A stretch of 64,000 nucleotides of DNA from Trema orientale (taxonomy: Eukaryota; Streptophyta; Magnoliopsida; Rosales; Cannabaceae). A program made the position numbers and the translations under genes. The stretch lies in contig JXTC01000387.1 of NCBI GenBank assembly GCA_002914845.1, forward strand, positions 62,001 to 126,000, written 5' to 3'. The notes under the pieces were generated by a model. That model was not told the DNA's origin, searched no databases, and saw only the letters and a program-made list of their open reading frames with translations. Shown here in pieces: positions 36,401 through 48,824 of this stretch; positions within the stretch are counted from its first letter, which is position 1; each line of letters begins with the position of its first letter.

Positions 36401-37150
36401 CTCGGACAGAAAGACTAGGCTAGAGGAAAACTGCCAAATCAACCGACATAAAGCCACCAACGTCTTAGGGTTTTCTAAGCCTTGGACATACCAGCTATGC
36501 CAATTTGTGGCGATCGGTGGCCCTGAACCATAGAGCTTATCGAAACATCAACAGCAATACCGGCCTCTTTCCCACCCATGATAAACTTATGCCTCTTGCC
36601 ACCCTCGGTACCATCACCATTATCCATGATAAGCTTTCTTTTTGACCCAGCAACAAAATTATTATTGGATTTCACTTACCTACTAACCTCATCCAGTTTC
36701 ATAGGAGAACCAGATTTCTTTGACGGAGAATGCTAAAGAAAACATCTCATCTTAGGACAAAGAGTAGCGATTACCTTCTTGGGACTCTTCTTTTTCTTAA
36801 CACCTTTTGTAGACGTAGGACAATGAATCTTCTCTTTCAGTTTATGAGTTCTCCTAGTGTACAACTCCCTGTTCGTGGACTTAGGCTTCACCTTGAATAA
36901 GACATTCTTTGAAGCTACTTAGACTGGCATTGTCTCTAGTTCATTTTGGTTCTCAATGCCCAAATTCCTAGATTGCAAATCTACAACTTGCACTAGCTCA
37001 AAGGATTTCGATCCCTCCCCTTCACGAGTAGAGAACGGGAACCAGAAAATCGAAATAAGACACCTCATATCAAGACGATTGAAAATCACGTAAAAAATGT
37101 GAAGCTAGGGTTTCTCACAACTACGTTCTCTAATGAGAGACAACAAGAAG
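33430..37150 (-). mobile_element. Decayed L1-type LINE, 3' end missing
   Basis: Read on the minus strand. An ORF1-like lysine-rich piece lies at 37050-36480. The endonuclease domain (36460-36240) shows LVFLSETRLA and SGGLLL. The reverse transcriptase runs from 35540 to about 34500 with HTRASNRKKKN, GLDGFNACFFQKY, QSAFVRGRLIIDN, MSKAYDQVEW and the catalytic FADD (near 34525). A zf-RVT region lies at 33700-33450 (DCLIWHFERSGDYIVKSGYKL, then WW). Stops and frame changes occur throughout. The RNase H or tail expected after zf-RVT and a poly(A) tract are not seen, so the 3' side (low coordinates) is cut off. Confidence 0.88.
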
Positions 37151-38259
37151 AAGAAACTTAATATGCTTAAAAGTTATTTTAAATATATTAAATGTTAGAT
37201 TTATTTTTAAGAAAATATTACAAATTAGATTTGCAGTGAAACGTAAATAACAGAACAATTTTGCTAGTTTTAGATTTTCTCAATACCACATTAAGGTTAT
37301 CATATATATTGATATAGCCATTAAAAGATTATATCAAGAATGACTTTTTTGACCAAAAAATCATCATTACCATGCACCAATATTTACCTACAAATGTGCG
37401 TGAGTATTTTGATCTTGATCAAACAGTATAGAGCTCCTAGTTTTGAATGCTCCAAATAGTTCTTGGTTATAGACTAAGATTGATCTCCAAAGTAGTCTAT
37501 CATAGAACACATAAGTCTTAGTACGTAATATGGATAACATTTTGTGAGTTACAATATACAATTACTAACTATTAGTCAAATCCTAATTCACTAAAAATTC
37601 CCTTAAACCAAAATGTCTCTTTAACAACATCTTTTAACGCAATATAAATAGTCTCAGTTAAAGATAATGAAACTGCATATTGCAGACTAAATTTCCAGTC
37701 GATGGTCTTGCAAGTTATTGTGTGCATTTTTTACATTTGCTTGTGTTTAACGAGCTGGTTTGAAGCTTATTGAGATTGAGGTGTTTGAGCAAGCATAAGC
37801 TCGTTTAGAGCTGGTTAAGTTCTAGGAGTTCAGGCGTCGTAAATTTGTGAGAAGATCAGCACAACAAGATTTTCTTATTCAAATCATCCCTAAATCTGAA
37901 ATATTATTTACAGTTTTGGGAATTTAGGGAAATCAATTCAAATTTAAGATATTTCCTGATTTTGTGGGATATATACGAATCAAATTCGTACTTAATATAA
38001 TCTTTTTCAAATATTCAGTTTCCAAATTTGTAACAGGAAACTTTAATCTCTAAAGCCTATAAATATATGACTAATGTACTGAGAAAGGGATCCAAATTTT
38101 GGCTTATTGAGACTCTAAAGAAATAAGAATAACTATAGTAGACGTCGGCACTTTGTCTGAAAGATTGAACCACTTTAAAAATCTTTATTTTCTTTTATTT
38201 TGATCCTCTTATTTACATATTTATATAGTCCTTTGTTATACCAAAATTTGGTATCAACA
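37151..38259 (+). mobile_element. Likely 5' LTR (part) of the outer Ty3/gypsy element
   Basis: The right border is set by TTTGGTATCAACA directly before a TGGCGC-type primer site at 38263. A TATA-like CCTATAAATATATG lies at about 38057, as in a U3-R boundary. The left border of the LTR is not recognisable; the LINE ends nearby at about 37150, so the first few hundred bases may be unrelated DNA. Confidence 0.5.
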
Positions 38260-38262
38260 ATT

Positions 38263-38279
38263 TGGCGCTAGAAGGAGAG
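38263..38279 (+). other. Primer-binding site, TGGCGC type
   Basis: TGGCGCTAGAAGGAG follows the LTR end by three bases. This form of primer site is usual for non-chromovirus plant Ty3/gypsy elements (Tat/Athila group). Confidence 0.65.
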
Positions 38280-38347
38280 CCCTTTGATTGAAAAAATCCA
38301 GCAAAAATCTCTTGGAATCACCAATTTTTTGTATCAAATTAGTGAAA

Positions 38348-38640
38348 ATGGTCTTCACCAGAAGCCAGAATAACCCAACTATTGCCCCCTCTAGGTCATA
38401 TGCTACTTGTACCAGAGATTTCCCCACAAGATCTAAAGTTGGTGCTGCGCAATAAGTTGCCCAGAACCTGTCAAAAGTTGGGAGACCACTGGTACACAGT
38501 AGGAAGAAGTTAGAAGTCACCCCGAGAAGAAGCACATTGATGAATCTGGACAAGATGAGATCGCTGATCTGTAGGCAAGGAAAATGCGGCATGAGGAGAC
38601 CCTGGATGAAGTTTGAGTGTCCCTGACAGGCAAGTATAGA
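38348..38640 (+). pseudogene. gag remnant of the outer Ty3/gypsy element
   Basis: ATG at 38348 opens with MVFTRSQNN, close to the MVxTRSQ start frequent in this group, but a stop occurs within about 40 codons. The text then jumps at about 38640 into reverse transcriptase, so most of gag and all of the protease are deleted. Confidence 0.6.
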
Positions 38641-38654
38641 ACTTGTACAAGAAA

Positions 38655-39263
38655 CTATAGAACTTGTACAGATTTCACTAATCTAAACAAAGCTTATCCC
38701 AAGGATAGTTTTCCTCTCCCACGCATTGATTAGCTCGTTGATGCTACAACTGGCCATGAGCTGTTAAGCTTTATGGACACCTATTCGGGCTATAACCAAA
38801 TTTTGATGTATGGGCCATACGAGGAGCATACATTGTTTATAACCGATCGAGATCTTTATTGTTATAAGGTGATGCCTTTTTGCATCAAAACCACTGGGCG
38901 ACCTACTAGCGATTGGCTAATAGGATGTTTGTGGACCAGATCAAGATAAATATGGAGGTTTATGTGGACGACATGCTCGTGAAGTCGAAGAAAATTGCTA
39001 ACCATGTCATGCACCTCGAAGAGATGTCGAGATCTCGAGGTCGTATCGAATGAAGCTCAATCCAGTCAAATGCACCTTTGGAGTAGCATCTAGAAACATT
39101 TTGGGATTTATGGTGAATGAATAAGGAATAGAAGCCAACCCTCAGAAAATCCAAGCACTGCTCGACATGGAGTCTCCTCACAAACCAAAAGAAGTTCAGA
39201 GTCTTGCTGGGAGAGTGGTAGCTCTCGACAGATTCATATCACGAGCTACTGAACAAGTGCTTC
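38655..39263 (+). pseudogene. Reverse transcriptase fragment, outer Ty3/gypsy
   Basis: Readable pieces include FTNLNKAYPKDSFPLPRID, SFMDTYSGYNQI, the equivalent of FxKxTG near 38895 and the region after the catalytic motif, spread over frames with several stops. It breaks at 39263 where a family-A LTR is inserted (TSD GCTTC) and resumes at 52564 in PILFDAPRGAKRF. Confidence 0.8.
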
Positions 39264-39485
39264 TGTTGGAATAATATTCTACAAATCAGTTTATTATTTT
39301 GATATTATAAAAAATATTTATTGGATTATTTATTATCTATTTGTAATTAACAAATTCCATATCAATAATTTCTATTTTATTTATGTCCCATTAATATATA
39401 TGTGATGTCTATGTTTATCTTATGCAAACACCTAAAAGATTCCAAGATATATAATGAGTAATAAAGAATTATTCGTATGATGAGT
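39264..39485 (+). mobile_element. Family-A LTR, left part
   Basis: It starts TGTTGGAATAATATTC, like the LTR start at 1698. The duplication GCTTC stands to its left (39259-39263) and GCGTC, one base different, at the far end (52559-52563). It is interrupted at 39486 by a CACTA element and continues at 39765. Confidence 0.75.
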
Positions 39486-39764
39486 CACTACAACAATTTA
39501 GGCCTTTTATAGCACAAAAGCATAGCATTCTAAAAAAATATAAACGCCTTGTTACAGCATTCATATAATGCTATTATAGAGTTTCTATAATACTTAAAAA
39601 AGGTTATGAAAGGGCTTTTAATAACATATCGAATAGTATTCAAAAAATACTATAAAAAGGGGAGACTTTTAATAGTTGAGGCTGTCCAAGCGTGCGCTTA
39701 AATGCTATGAAAACTTTTTCATAGTATTCTTCGCCAGCTATGAAGCCCAATTTTTCTTGTAGTG
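39486..39764. mobile_element. Non-autonomous CACTA (En/Spm) element, 279 bp
   Basis: The ends CACTACAACAATTTAGG and, reversed from the right, CACTACAAGAAAAATTGG fit CACTA termini. AGT flanks both sides (39483-39485, 39765-39767), the 3-bp duplication of this superfamily. Inside are subterminal words ATAGCATT / TAATGCTATTA / CTATGAAA in both orientations. No coding sequence. Confidence 0.88.
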
Positions 39765-40246
39765 AGTTTATATGTGGAATTATATTCTTTATTTCATTAT
39801 GTCTAAATTAAATTATTTGCATTCTGCATATTGAAGATGGAATACTTTACTATACGATGGAATGTAGTGTTGTCTATTTCAATGTTATTAATAAAGTCTC
39901 TAATTATCGAAGTGAGTTTTCGAATAAAAACACTAGTATGTTATAAGAATTAAAATTTGAGGTTAAGTGCGGTAACTCAATATTCTAATTTTACTAATCT
40001 AGTACTATTGTAGAAAACCTTAATCCTAGCGACTAACGAACTTACTTTCATGTGTTTTGTCTTTTTGAATGACTAAAGGACTAGTTCTGATTTAGGAGTT
40101 GAACTCCGGTACCTTGGAAGATAAGGTATATGAAATATGTAGAACGTTCTTCATGATAGACGACGCCCTGCATATAATGTCACTTTGAGTTTTTTTTAAG
40201 AACTTGTATAATATAAAACATGGCCCCAGTATTCACTATATGAATT
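39540..40246 (+). repeat. 0.7-kb direct repeat, copy 1 (partner 50901-51636)
   Basis: It spans the right three quarters of the small CACTA element and 480 bp of LTR. Its partner at 50901-51636 has the same order, including the CACTA end TTGTAGTG and AGTTTATAT flank. Confidence 0.85.
39765..40246 (+). mobile_element. Family-A LTR, middle part, first copy
   Basis: It continues the LTR after the CACTA element. It is nearly identical to 51126-51636 apart from one 28-bp gap and scattered substitutions, then stops abruptly at 40246 in TATGAATT. Confidence 0.75.
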
Positions 40247-41048
40247 ATCATGGATTTGGTTTGTATAACTATTATGCCGGATTGTGAGAATAATGATGAT
40301 GATGCTTGGTTTTATTTTATAAATTTTATTATCAATCTACATTTAACGGCAATCACAAAACTGTGAGAATTTATTTTTAAAATTTTTTTATAAATTTTTC
40401 TAAAATTACTATTGAATTTCCACTTATGAAATTCCCTTTCTGCCACTAGCTTTAGATTTGGGTCGTGAAAGTAAATAATGAGCTTGATGTTCTATTTTCT
40501 TTCCGTGAAGATTAACTGTACTAAATAAATAAATCTGTTACGACCATTTCTTGTATGCTTACTGAATATAATTAATTGTCCAATTAATTATGTAAGGTGA
40601 ATATGCGGAAAATTATAATACGTATATTGTAACACCGAAAAGTAAAAACTTGACATAGAATATTTTTACTTAGTTCAATTATCTCCCGATAATCTATATC
40701 CAAATGGCCACGCCCAGAGAAATAAACTTATTAACAAAGAATAATGTGAGCAGAAACACCAATCAAATTTAAAAGACTCCCTCTCTTAAATGTTGCAACA
40801 TGCCAGTACTCCTTCACTAATCTGTCTAGCGAGCTCTTCTCGACTTGATATAATTCATTCCATCTGAACTCCCTTCAGATTTCACGAAACCTGTCTTCTC
40901 CCAAAAACTTGTTACACTAGTCTTACAATGACAAAGTACAGACATATTTAACTAAGTATTGCTCTAATTGCAATCTCAAACATACATGGCACGCTTATGA
41001 CTCTAACCTAGACTCTTATTTATAGTGCTTGAGGTCTTCCAATCTTTG
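40247..41048. other. Unclassified insert DNA next to the LTR
   Basis: This lies between the broken LTR and the possible CACTA DNA. No domain, exon or terminal repeat is recognisable; it does not match the continuation of the LTR at 51637. Confidence 0.45.
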
Positions 41049-43843
41049 GCAATCTACAAGACACTACTAATTTTTTTTTAATAGCGTAAGTGATAGCAAT
41101 TTTTTGTAAAGGTTAGTTTATGTGAAATTTCAAATATACATCATTTAATATTTAAACTATTATTTCCGGAAAAAACAGAAGACTATTACATTATTACAAA
41201 ATTAAAAGGAAATAAAATCAAAACGTAAAAAAAAGAAGGAAACATACATTTTAATTTTCATAAAAGAGGGAACCAAAATCATCATAAATTTTGAACTTAG
41301 CTTTCTGAACAAAACTTCTCACATATCCCTCTTGCTTCAACATCGAGAAAAAGAAGAATCCCCACTCATAGTCCCACTACCACTCTCAAACCCAAATCCT
41401 AACCCTAACATTTCATAGAGAGAGAATACATGGCTTACTCCAACACAAAGGGCAGAGATCTACAATCGGCTGCAACCCAACTCACAAGATGCTACCATGA
41501 GGCCACACGACACTACGAAGCCATCCCAAAAGCACCGGCGCGAAAGAAGTGCAGAATCATCAAGCCAGGGGCTTCCCATTTCGGGTAACTTGTGAACAAA
41601 ACACACTCGAAAGAACCCAAATCGTGAAGTACCAAAGCTCGTCCGAACCCACACCGGGTACCCAGTCTGCGAGCCTAGGAGAAACAAGTAGCTCCCACAC
41701 GAGGCACCAGGTTCGCAAACCCATGAGAGGTAAGCAGCTCCCACGCGAGGTTCCTGCGCATCTCACGCGATGCTCCTAACTCGTGAAGTACCCTATTTGT
41801 GAAACCCCTGTTTTGATTTGGGTAAAATCTCTTTTTTTTTTAATCTTTAATTTTTGGTACTGATTGGATATAAGTATTGATTCTAGCGGTGGAATTATAA
41901 AATTGATTTGGGATATCATTTAGTGTGGCTTGTAGACTTGGAGGGGCTTTGCCAGATTGGGTTTTACACCCATCATCAATTTATATGACGAGTTTGCTAC
42001 TGTAGTTGGTGAGTAAAATGAGTTCTTATAAATGGCTGAGTGGTCTTGTTTGTCTTTTGGGAAAAAGCCTTGGAAACTATTTGCAGATTAGATAGAAATA
42101 CTATGTGATCTAGGGGCATACCACCTAGCTTGTTTGTAGAGTTTTCATTAGAAAACTTGAACCAGACAAATCATTTTTTGTGCTTTCCATGTGGTTGTCA
42201 TGTTCTTGGAGTTATTCTTGATATTAGAAATTAACTACTTTGTTGATAGATGCCAGGTTAATATTAGTTTTGCATTATTTTTCTTCTTGTCAATCTTGTA
42301 AAGTTATAATACATATGTCTATGAATCTCAGAAAATTATATGTGCTATATGAGTAGTGTTGCTATATATTACTTTATTTATTTGTGGTGCATCTTTGAAA
42401 TTATGTTCGTTATACATACATATATAAACACATATTGAAAGAAGCAATGTAGGTAGATCTTCCTATTAACAAAGGACCCCAAGCTATTGATGTATTAACG
42501 TGGCTCAGTAGAGCTCATATGTTGTTGTTGTTCCCCCCTAAATTTTACAAGATTATCTCTTTGGTATTTTTCCAAAGATAGAGTATCTCTTTCTTTTGTT
42601 GTTTCTTTGTCTCGAGTATGCTGGTTCTGGTTCTGTTCCTTTTTTAATATATGATTTATTTTTAGTTTAGTTGCTCTCTCAAAGAGTTCTACAGTCATTT
42701 TGCTTTCTTAAATCGGTGTGATGATGACTCTTGATGTTTGTTTGCTAAGAAAATCCTTCAAACCGAGGCACAAAGTGAGAACATTTAACCTGATTTGGCA
42801 ATGTGGTTGGTTGTATTGCATCCTTTTGAACTTTTATGGTCCTCTTCCATACAGCTTGAATTAATTTTCTATTTGTTTTCTGTAAAAATTCAATTTGACA
42901 ATTTAGTTGCGTTGTTGTAATTATAATTCTGTTTTTTCTTTCTTTCTAATTAGTTGTTCTATGATTATTATTATTTTTCTTTTTGGAAAAATGATTCTGT
43001 ACATAGTTTTTCCTTATCTATTTTGTTTAATGCTTAGTTAATGGTTTAAGTTGCTTATGGTATACTACAGGTAAAATGCAGATTCTTGTTCACATTGTAG
43101 ATTCTGTACATGGGATTTAACAATTTATGTTTTTCATTTTGGATAATTCAGATTCTTATTACTTAACTATCATAATGATTTAATTTTTATGTTCATTAAT
43201 TCTTTTTCTTGACAACCTGGCCTTGAGAACATAGTAAGGAAGCTAGGTACGAGACTTTTGGCCCTGTTCTCCTTGCCTCTCCACTACATTCGTATGTCAA
43301 AAGTTTAGGTTAGCCTTTCTCTGTTTTCTCTAAGTCTCTCTGTTTCTATTTGTTATTCTTTTCTTATTTTCAGATTTTTGGGCTGGTGATGGCTGTTTAA
43401 AGTTTACCGTGAGGGTTTAGTGGTTCAAAACAATCAACTTAGTTGTTCCTACTTGAGACAAATCCCTTTATAGTAGGTGCTACTCCCTTTGAAATACATT
43501 ATCTTGTTTGAAATAGTAGATTATGGTTGTGGAGTACTGCATGACGTTCCTGAAGATGATTTACAAGAAGAAACCCAAATTGCTTTAGGTAATAGCAACA
43601 ATAACATGCTGAAAGTCGGTAGGAAATGAGGCTTTGATTAAAAGATCTGAATTTAGATATCTTTCCAATATATTTGCTATATTAACTGTTCTAAGACATC
43701 CAGGTTTTCATTTTTTGTTATTGAATGAAAGTCCTTTATAGGAAAGTATTGAGTAGCTCTAATTTTTCTTCTCCTGTGAATGTAAATAGATAGAAATCCT
43801 TGATTAATGTCTATTATTATTATAGAGACATCAAAATTTTTAA
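41049..43843 (+). mobile_element. Putative left portion of a large CACTA-type element
   Basis: CACTACTAATTTTT at 41049 is a possible but imperfect end. 41429-41780 is GC-richer with an ATG and CRCGAGGYNCC-like repeats, and is followed by T-rich, intron-like DNA with possible splice sites. The matching right side (49241-51125) ends in a true CACTA terminus. No transposase domain could be read. The classification rests mainly on the right end. Confidence 0.35.
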
Positions 43844-43848
43844 TAATA
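43844..43848 (+). other. Target site duplication TAATA (left)
   Basis: TAATA directly precedes the 5' LTR and is repeated at 49236-49240 directly after the 3' LTR. Confidence 0.9.
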
Positions 43849-44254
43849 TGATAAGCCCACAATACATTTCACCTATTCCAGGCGTAAGAAGCAGGGATAT
43901 CCAAGCGCATAAAGGGAAAAACAAGCTATTGCATTTGGAGGGGAGTATGGGCCGGCATTTCTTTAAGCGAGTAGCGTAGTATGGGTATGAGAGTTTGTTG
44001 CTGAGTTGTTATTCTGTTAAGTTCTGTTGAGTCGTTTCAGTGAGGTGGAGTCTGTTAGGTAGTAGGAGCGAGAATAAAGAGGGGTGTTGAGGAAGGAAAG
44101 AGGGAGAATTTTGCCTAGAGATTTCTAGTGAGGAGAGGGCCAGGACTCTCGAACTGACCTGGTGCTGTATTTCCGTATTCCGATTGGGTATTATCAATGA
44201 AACAGAGCGTTCTCTTTATTATTTGCTTAGTAGTTTTTCTGTGAGATCATATCA
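43849..44254 (+). repeat. 5' LTR of chromovirus, 406 bp
   Basis: TGATAAGCCC...CATATCA. It differs from the 3' LTR by about nine substitutions and two short indels. The start and end fit TG...CA. Confidence 0.95.
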
Positions 44255-44257
44255 AAT

Positions 44258-44269
44258 TGGTATCAGAGC
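44258..44269 (+). other. Primer-binding site of the chromovirus
   Basis: TGGTATCAGAGC, three bases after the 5' LTR, complementary to initiator tRNA-Met. Confidence 0.93.
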
Positions 44270-44282
44270 GCGAACCTGGGTT

Positions 44283-46370
44283 ATGGCGGGGAAGAAGCTC
44301 GACGTGCGCGTTGAAGCGGTGGAGGAAAAATTGGGGTCCTTCCAGACGGAGGTTCAGGCTGAGATCCTCCGGGGAATCGAACCGGTGTTACTCCGGCAAC
44401 AGATGATGGAGCAGAATCTATCGGCAATTATGTAGAAACTGGATGCTATGGCGATAGAGCGGAACACCGACAGTCGCGTAGGTACCGAGACGCTACCGAA
44501 TCATAAATCGCCAGTGGATTTTTTAGCCGTGGCATCTGGATCTAGTGCAATCGAAGTCCATCCAGGTGGAGAACCGAGTTGTCGGGGCGAGCATGGCGTA
44601 CGATGCTTGGAGATGCCCGTGTTCGATGGCGATAACCCGGACGGCTGGATTTTCTGAGCTGAAAGATATTTTCAAATGAGTCGCATGGGGGAAACCGAGA
44701 AATTAGACACAGCCATCATAAGCTTCGATGGCGAAGCTCTCTCCTGGTTTCAGTGGGAGGATCGGAGGCGACCCATACAGAGCTGGGCGGAGCTTAAATT
44801 GTTGATCGTCAAGCGTTTCCGACCATCGCAGGACGGAACCTTGAGCGAAAAATTCCTAGCCCTCCGACAGACAGGGACCGTAAGGGACTACCGCCGGCAA
44901 TTCGAGATTCTGGCGGCCCCAATCGGCGAAATACCAGAGCCCGTATTGGAAGGTCATTTCATAAATGGATTGAAACCAGAGGTCAAGGCCGAGGTTCGTC
45001 TTCTAGCGCCTGATGGGTTGGGCCGGGTCATGGAAGTGGCCCAACGTGTTGAAGACAAACTGGTTATCTTGCAACAGGCCCGTGGGTACCATGGGTCAGG
45101 AGGGAACTGTAGTAATTATTCTCCTGGGCCTAACCCACCCATTCAACCACTTAGCCCCATCAAATCCACTCCAACAGCCCTTCTAACATCACCACGCCCA
45201 GCCATAGCTGCAACAGTAAGTGGCAAAGTGAACGGAGGAATCAAGCGTTTATCTGATAGCGAACTCCAAGCCAGAAGAGAGAAGGGGTTGTGCTTTAAAT
45301 GTGACGAAAAATTTTCTCCAGGCCATCGGTGCAAGAACAAAGCCTTTCAATTATTGGTTGTGACAGACGAAGACGACGAGAGCTCCGACGAGGTACCAGC
45401 CATAGACGAATACAAGTCAACACCTGAGGTAACAGAGATCGCTGAAATTACTTTAAATTCTGTACTTGGATTCACTGCCCCAAAAACTATGCGCCTACAA
45501 GGATGGATTGGAGAACAGGAGGTAGTAGTAATGATAGACAGTGGGGCAACTCACAATTTTATATCTAAGGATGTGGTCGCTAAGCTTGATTTGCCTATTT
45601 CCAAGACAGGTAGCGATGGGATAACTATGGGTACAGGATTAGCGATCAAGAGTGAGGGAGTTTGTCGGCGGGTAGTGCTAACGTTATCGGAAGTAGAAAT
45701 TATTGATGATTTCCTTCCCCTGGAGCTTGGAAGCTCAGATGTGATCCTGGGTATGGCGTGGTTATCATCCATTGCAGACATGAATATAAATTGGAAGAGG
45801 CTGCGCATGAAATTTTCTCTGGGTGGGACGTCGGTGTGCTTACAAGGGGACCCCAGTCTGTGTCGTTCCTTGGTATCTCTCAAGGCCATGATACGCACTA
45901 TCAAACACGAACGCCAAGGAATGATCGTGGAATTGGGTTGTGTGACGGTGACAGCCAGAGAACATTCAGGGTGTTTGCCAGAGCAGCTGCAGCAATTATT
46001 GCAAGAGTTTTCATTCGTGTTTCACATGCCAATGGGTTTGTCGCCTCCCCGACATAAGGAGCATACTATTACACTCAAGGAGGGATCGACTCCGGTTAGC
46101 GTCCGTCCCTACAGGTACCCGCAGATATAGAAAGACGAAATTGAGAAGTTGGTATGCGAAATGCTGGCTGCCGGCATCATTCAACCAAGCGTGAGTCCGT
46201 TTTCTAGCCCGGTGTTGTTGGTTCGAAAAAAAGATGGTAGCTGGAGGTTTTGTGTGGACTACCGTGCCTTGAACAAGGAGACTGTCCCTGACAAGTTTCC
46301 CATTCCGGTAATTGATGAGTTACTTGGACGAATTGAACGGTGCCAGCATCTTCTCCAAGATAGACCTTAA
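44283..46370 (+). pseudogene. Chromovirus gag, protease and first part of RT, interrupted
   Basis: The frame opens at ATG 44283 (MAGKKLDVRVEAVEEKLGSF) and stays the same to about 46340, but with stops at 44433 (TAG), 44655 (TGA) and 46128 (TAG). Gag core words are MPVFDGDNPDGWIF, LSWFQWEDRR and FRPSQDGT. A zinc knuckle CFKCDEKFSPGHRC lies at about 45292-45333. The aspartic protease active site is MIDSGATHNFIS (about 45532). RT begins with [19 protein letters not shown] and [19 protein letters not shown]. The frame is lost within the RT near 46340. Confidence 0.93.
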
Positions 46371-48771
46371 GTCAGGTTACCACCAAATTCGGGTTCGAGC
46401 AGAGGATGTGCCTAAGACAGCCTTCCACACGCGTGAGGGCCACTATGAATTTCTCGTAATGCCTTTCGGCCTTACTAATGCGCCAGCAACTTTCCAGTCA
46501 GTGATGAATGAGGTATTCAAGCCATTTCTCCGCAAATTTGTCCCTGGTCTTTTTTGATGACATATTGATTTACAGTAAATCTGCGGAGGAACATTGGGAA
46601 CATTTAAGGCAGGTCTTCGAGGTTTTGCGTGACAACCAGCTTTATGCAAATGAGAATAAGTGTTCATTTGGGCAGGAGAGCTTGAATATTTGGGGCATAT
46701 TATTTCGTCACACGGTGTAGCGGCTGACCCGGCAAAGATAGAGGCTATGGTCAAGTGGCTGACCCCAAAATCAATTACAGAGCTACGAGGGTTCTTGGGA
46801 TTGACTGGCTATTACCGCAAGTTCGTTCAAGGTTATGGTTCTATTGCATGGCCGTTGACAGAGCAGCTAAAGAAAGACAAATTCGGCTGGAATGATGATG
46901 CTGCCGCCGCTTTCCAACAATTGAAGACAGCCATGGTCAAGGGTCCTGTGTTAGCACTGCCAGATTTCTCACAACCATTCATTGTGGAGACCGACGCCTC
47001 CGGTATCGGAATTGGGGCTGTCCTCATGCAAAACCAACGTCCCATCGCCTATTTTAGCCAAGCTCTTGGTCCTCGAGCACGGCTTGCTTCCGTCTATGAA
47101 TGCAAGTTGATGGCCATGGTTCTCGCCATCCAAAAATGGTGCCCATATTTGCTTGGGAGGCGCTTTATCGTGAGAACTGACCATAAAAGTCTACGATTTC
47201 TTCTCGATCAATGCATCGTGGGACATGCATTCCAAAAGTGGATGACCAAGCTTATGAGTTTCGATTTTGACATTCAATACAAGCCGGGCACAGAGAATCG
47301 GGTAGCCGACGCTCTATCCCGTATGCCCCACGAGATGGAACTATCGACTCTATCCATCCCCCATGTGTTACATTGGGAGGCCATCAAAATTGAGGTGGAT
47401 GCCGATGAGTTCTTACAAAAGGTGAAAGAGGGACTCCACGCCAATGAGCAAGCCTACCCCGAGTTCAAGTTAGACAATGGGCAACTTACCTACAAAGGGC
47501 GCCTGGTGATCTCAAAAAAATCCACCTCGGTACCCTTGCTGCTCCAGGAATATCATTGCAGCCCAGTTGGAGGGCATTCAGGGGTCCTCAAAACTTATCA
47601 GCGGCTCATTTCCGACTTGTTTTGGGTTGGCATGAAACAAGACGTCGTTGATTTTGTTTCCCGTTGCACAATCTGTCAACGAAATAAGAACCTGAACCTA
47701 TCCCCAGCTGGTCTCTTGCAACTTATTTCCCTCCCCGAGTTAGTGTGGGATGAAGTCACCATGGACTTTATCGAAGGGCTGCCCAAATCGGATGGGGTGG
47801 ATACAATTTTTGTGGTGGTTGATCGGATTACAAAATATGCTCATTTTATTCCATTGCGACACCCGTTCACGGCCCAAATGGTTGCTGCAGCATTTTTGAA
47901 AGAAGTCGTGCGTCTCCATGGCATTCCCAAGTCTATCATTTCTGACCGCGATAAGATTTTCTTAAGTTTGTTCTGGAAAGAGCTTTTTCGCTTGCAAGGG
48001 ACTGCCCTCAAACGGAGTACTGCCCACCACCCTCAAACGGACGGTCAAACTGAGGTCGTCAACCGCTGTTTGGAAACCTATTTGCGCTGTTTTACATCGG
48101 ACAATCCCAAGAAGTGGGCAAAGTGGTTAGCATGGGCTGAGTATTGGTACAACACGTCCTATCACACCTCTCTTAAGACCACCCCATTTCGTGCTCTGTA
48201 TGGCCGGGACCCTCCACCATTACTACGAATGGACACAGGGAGTTCTCACGTGGATGCGGTCGGGCAACTGTTGGGGGAGCGGGATAGCATGCTAGATGAT
48301 CTCAAAATGCACCTTTGGAGGGCTCAACAAAAGATGAAAGCGGCTGCTGATCGCACTCGCAGGGACATGAGCTTTGAGGTCGGGGACCTGGTCTATCTCA
48401 AACTGCGTCCCTACCGCCAGTAGTCCTTGGCTCGCCGTGCCAATGAAAAACTTGCTCTGCGCTACTACGGACCCTTGCGAGTCGAGGCCAAGGTCGGCAC
48501 CGTGGCTTACAAATTGACGCTACCTCCCACCACATCTATCCACCCCGTGTTCCATGTCTCACAATTACGCCCCGCACTTGGCGCTTCGCTTCTCGGGTCA
48601 GCCATTCCTTCCCAATTGACGTCCGAGCTGGAACTCGTCGTCCAGCCTGCTGCTATCCCGGGTGTCCGCCCTCACATTGCATCTGGTTCTGGTGAGCGGG
48701 AAGTCCTTATTCAATGGCACGGCCTGCCTGTCAGTGACGCCACCTGGGAATCCTCTGAGCTCATCCAATAG
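46340..48771 (+). pseudogene. Chromovirus RT, RNase H, integrase and chromodomain, interrupted
   Basis: RT continues in another frame ([28 protein letters not shown]), shifts again at about 46545 for the catalytic FFDDILIYS, and again at about 46680. RNase H then reads ETDASGIGIGAVL and RTDHKSLRFLLDQ. The integrase has the HHCC zinc site (HCSPVGGHSG ... CTICQRN, 47552-47687) and the DDE core (TMDFIEGLPKS; SDRDKIFLS; HHPQTDGQTEVVNR with the third acid residue). A TAG at 48421 precedes the GPLRVEAKVG module and the chromodomain end (EVLIQWHGLPVSDATWE). The frame ends at 48771. Confidence 0.93.
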
Positions 48772-48799
48772 CAATTCCCTCTCTTCAACCTTGAGGACA

Positions 48800-48824
48800 A
48801 GGTGCAACTTTGGGCCCGGGGTAT
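48800..48824 (+). other. Polypurine-tract region of the chromovirus
   Basis: The G-rich GGGCCCGGGGTAT lies immediately before the 3' LTR, where plus-strand priming takes place. It is not a pure purine run, so the exact tract is uncertain. Confidence 0.5.
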
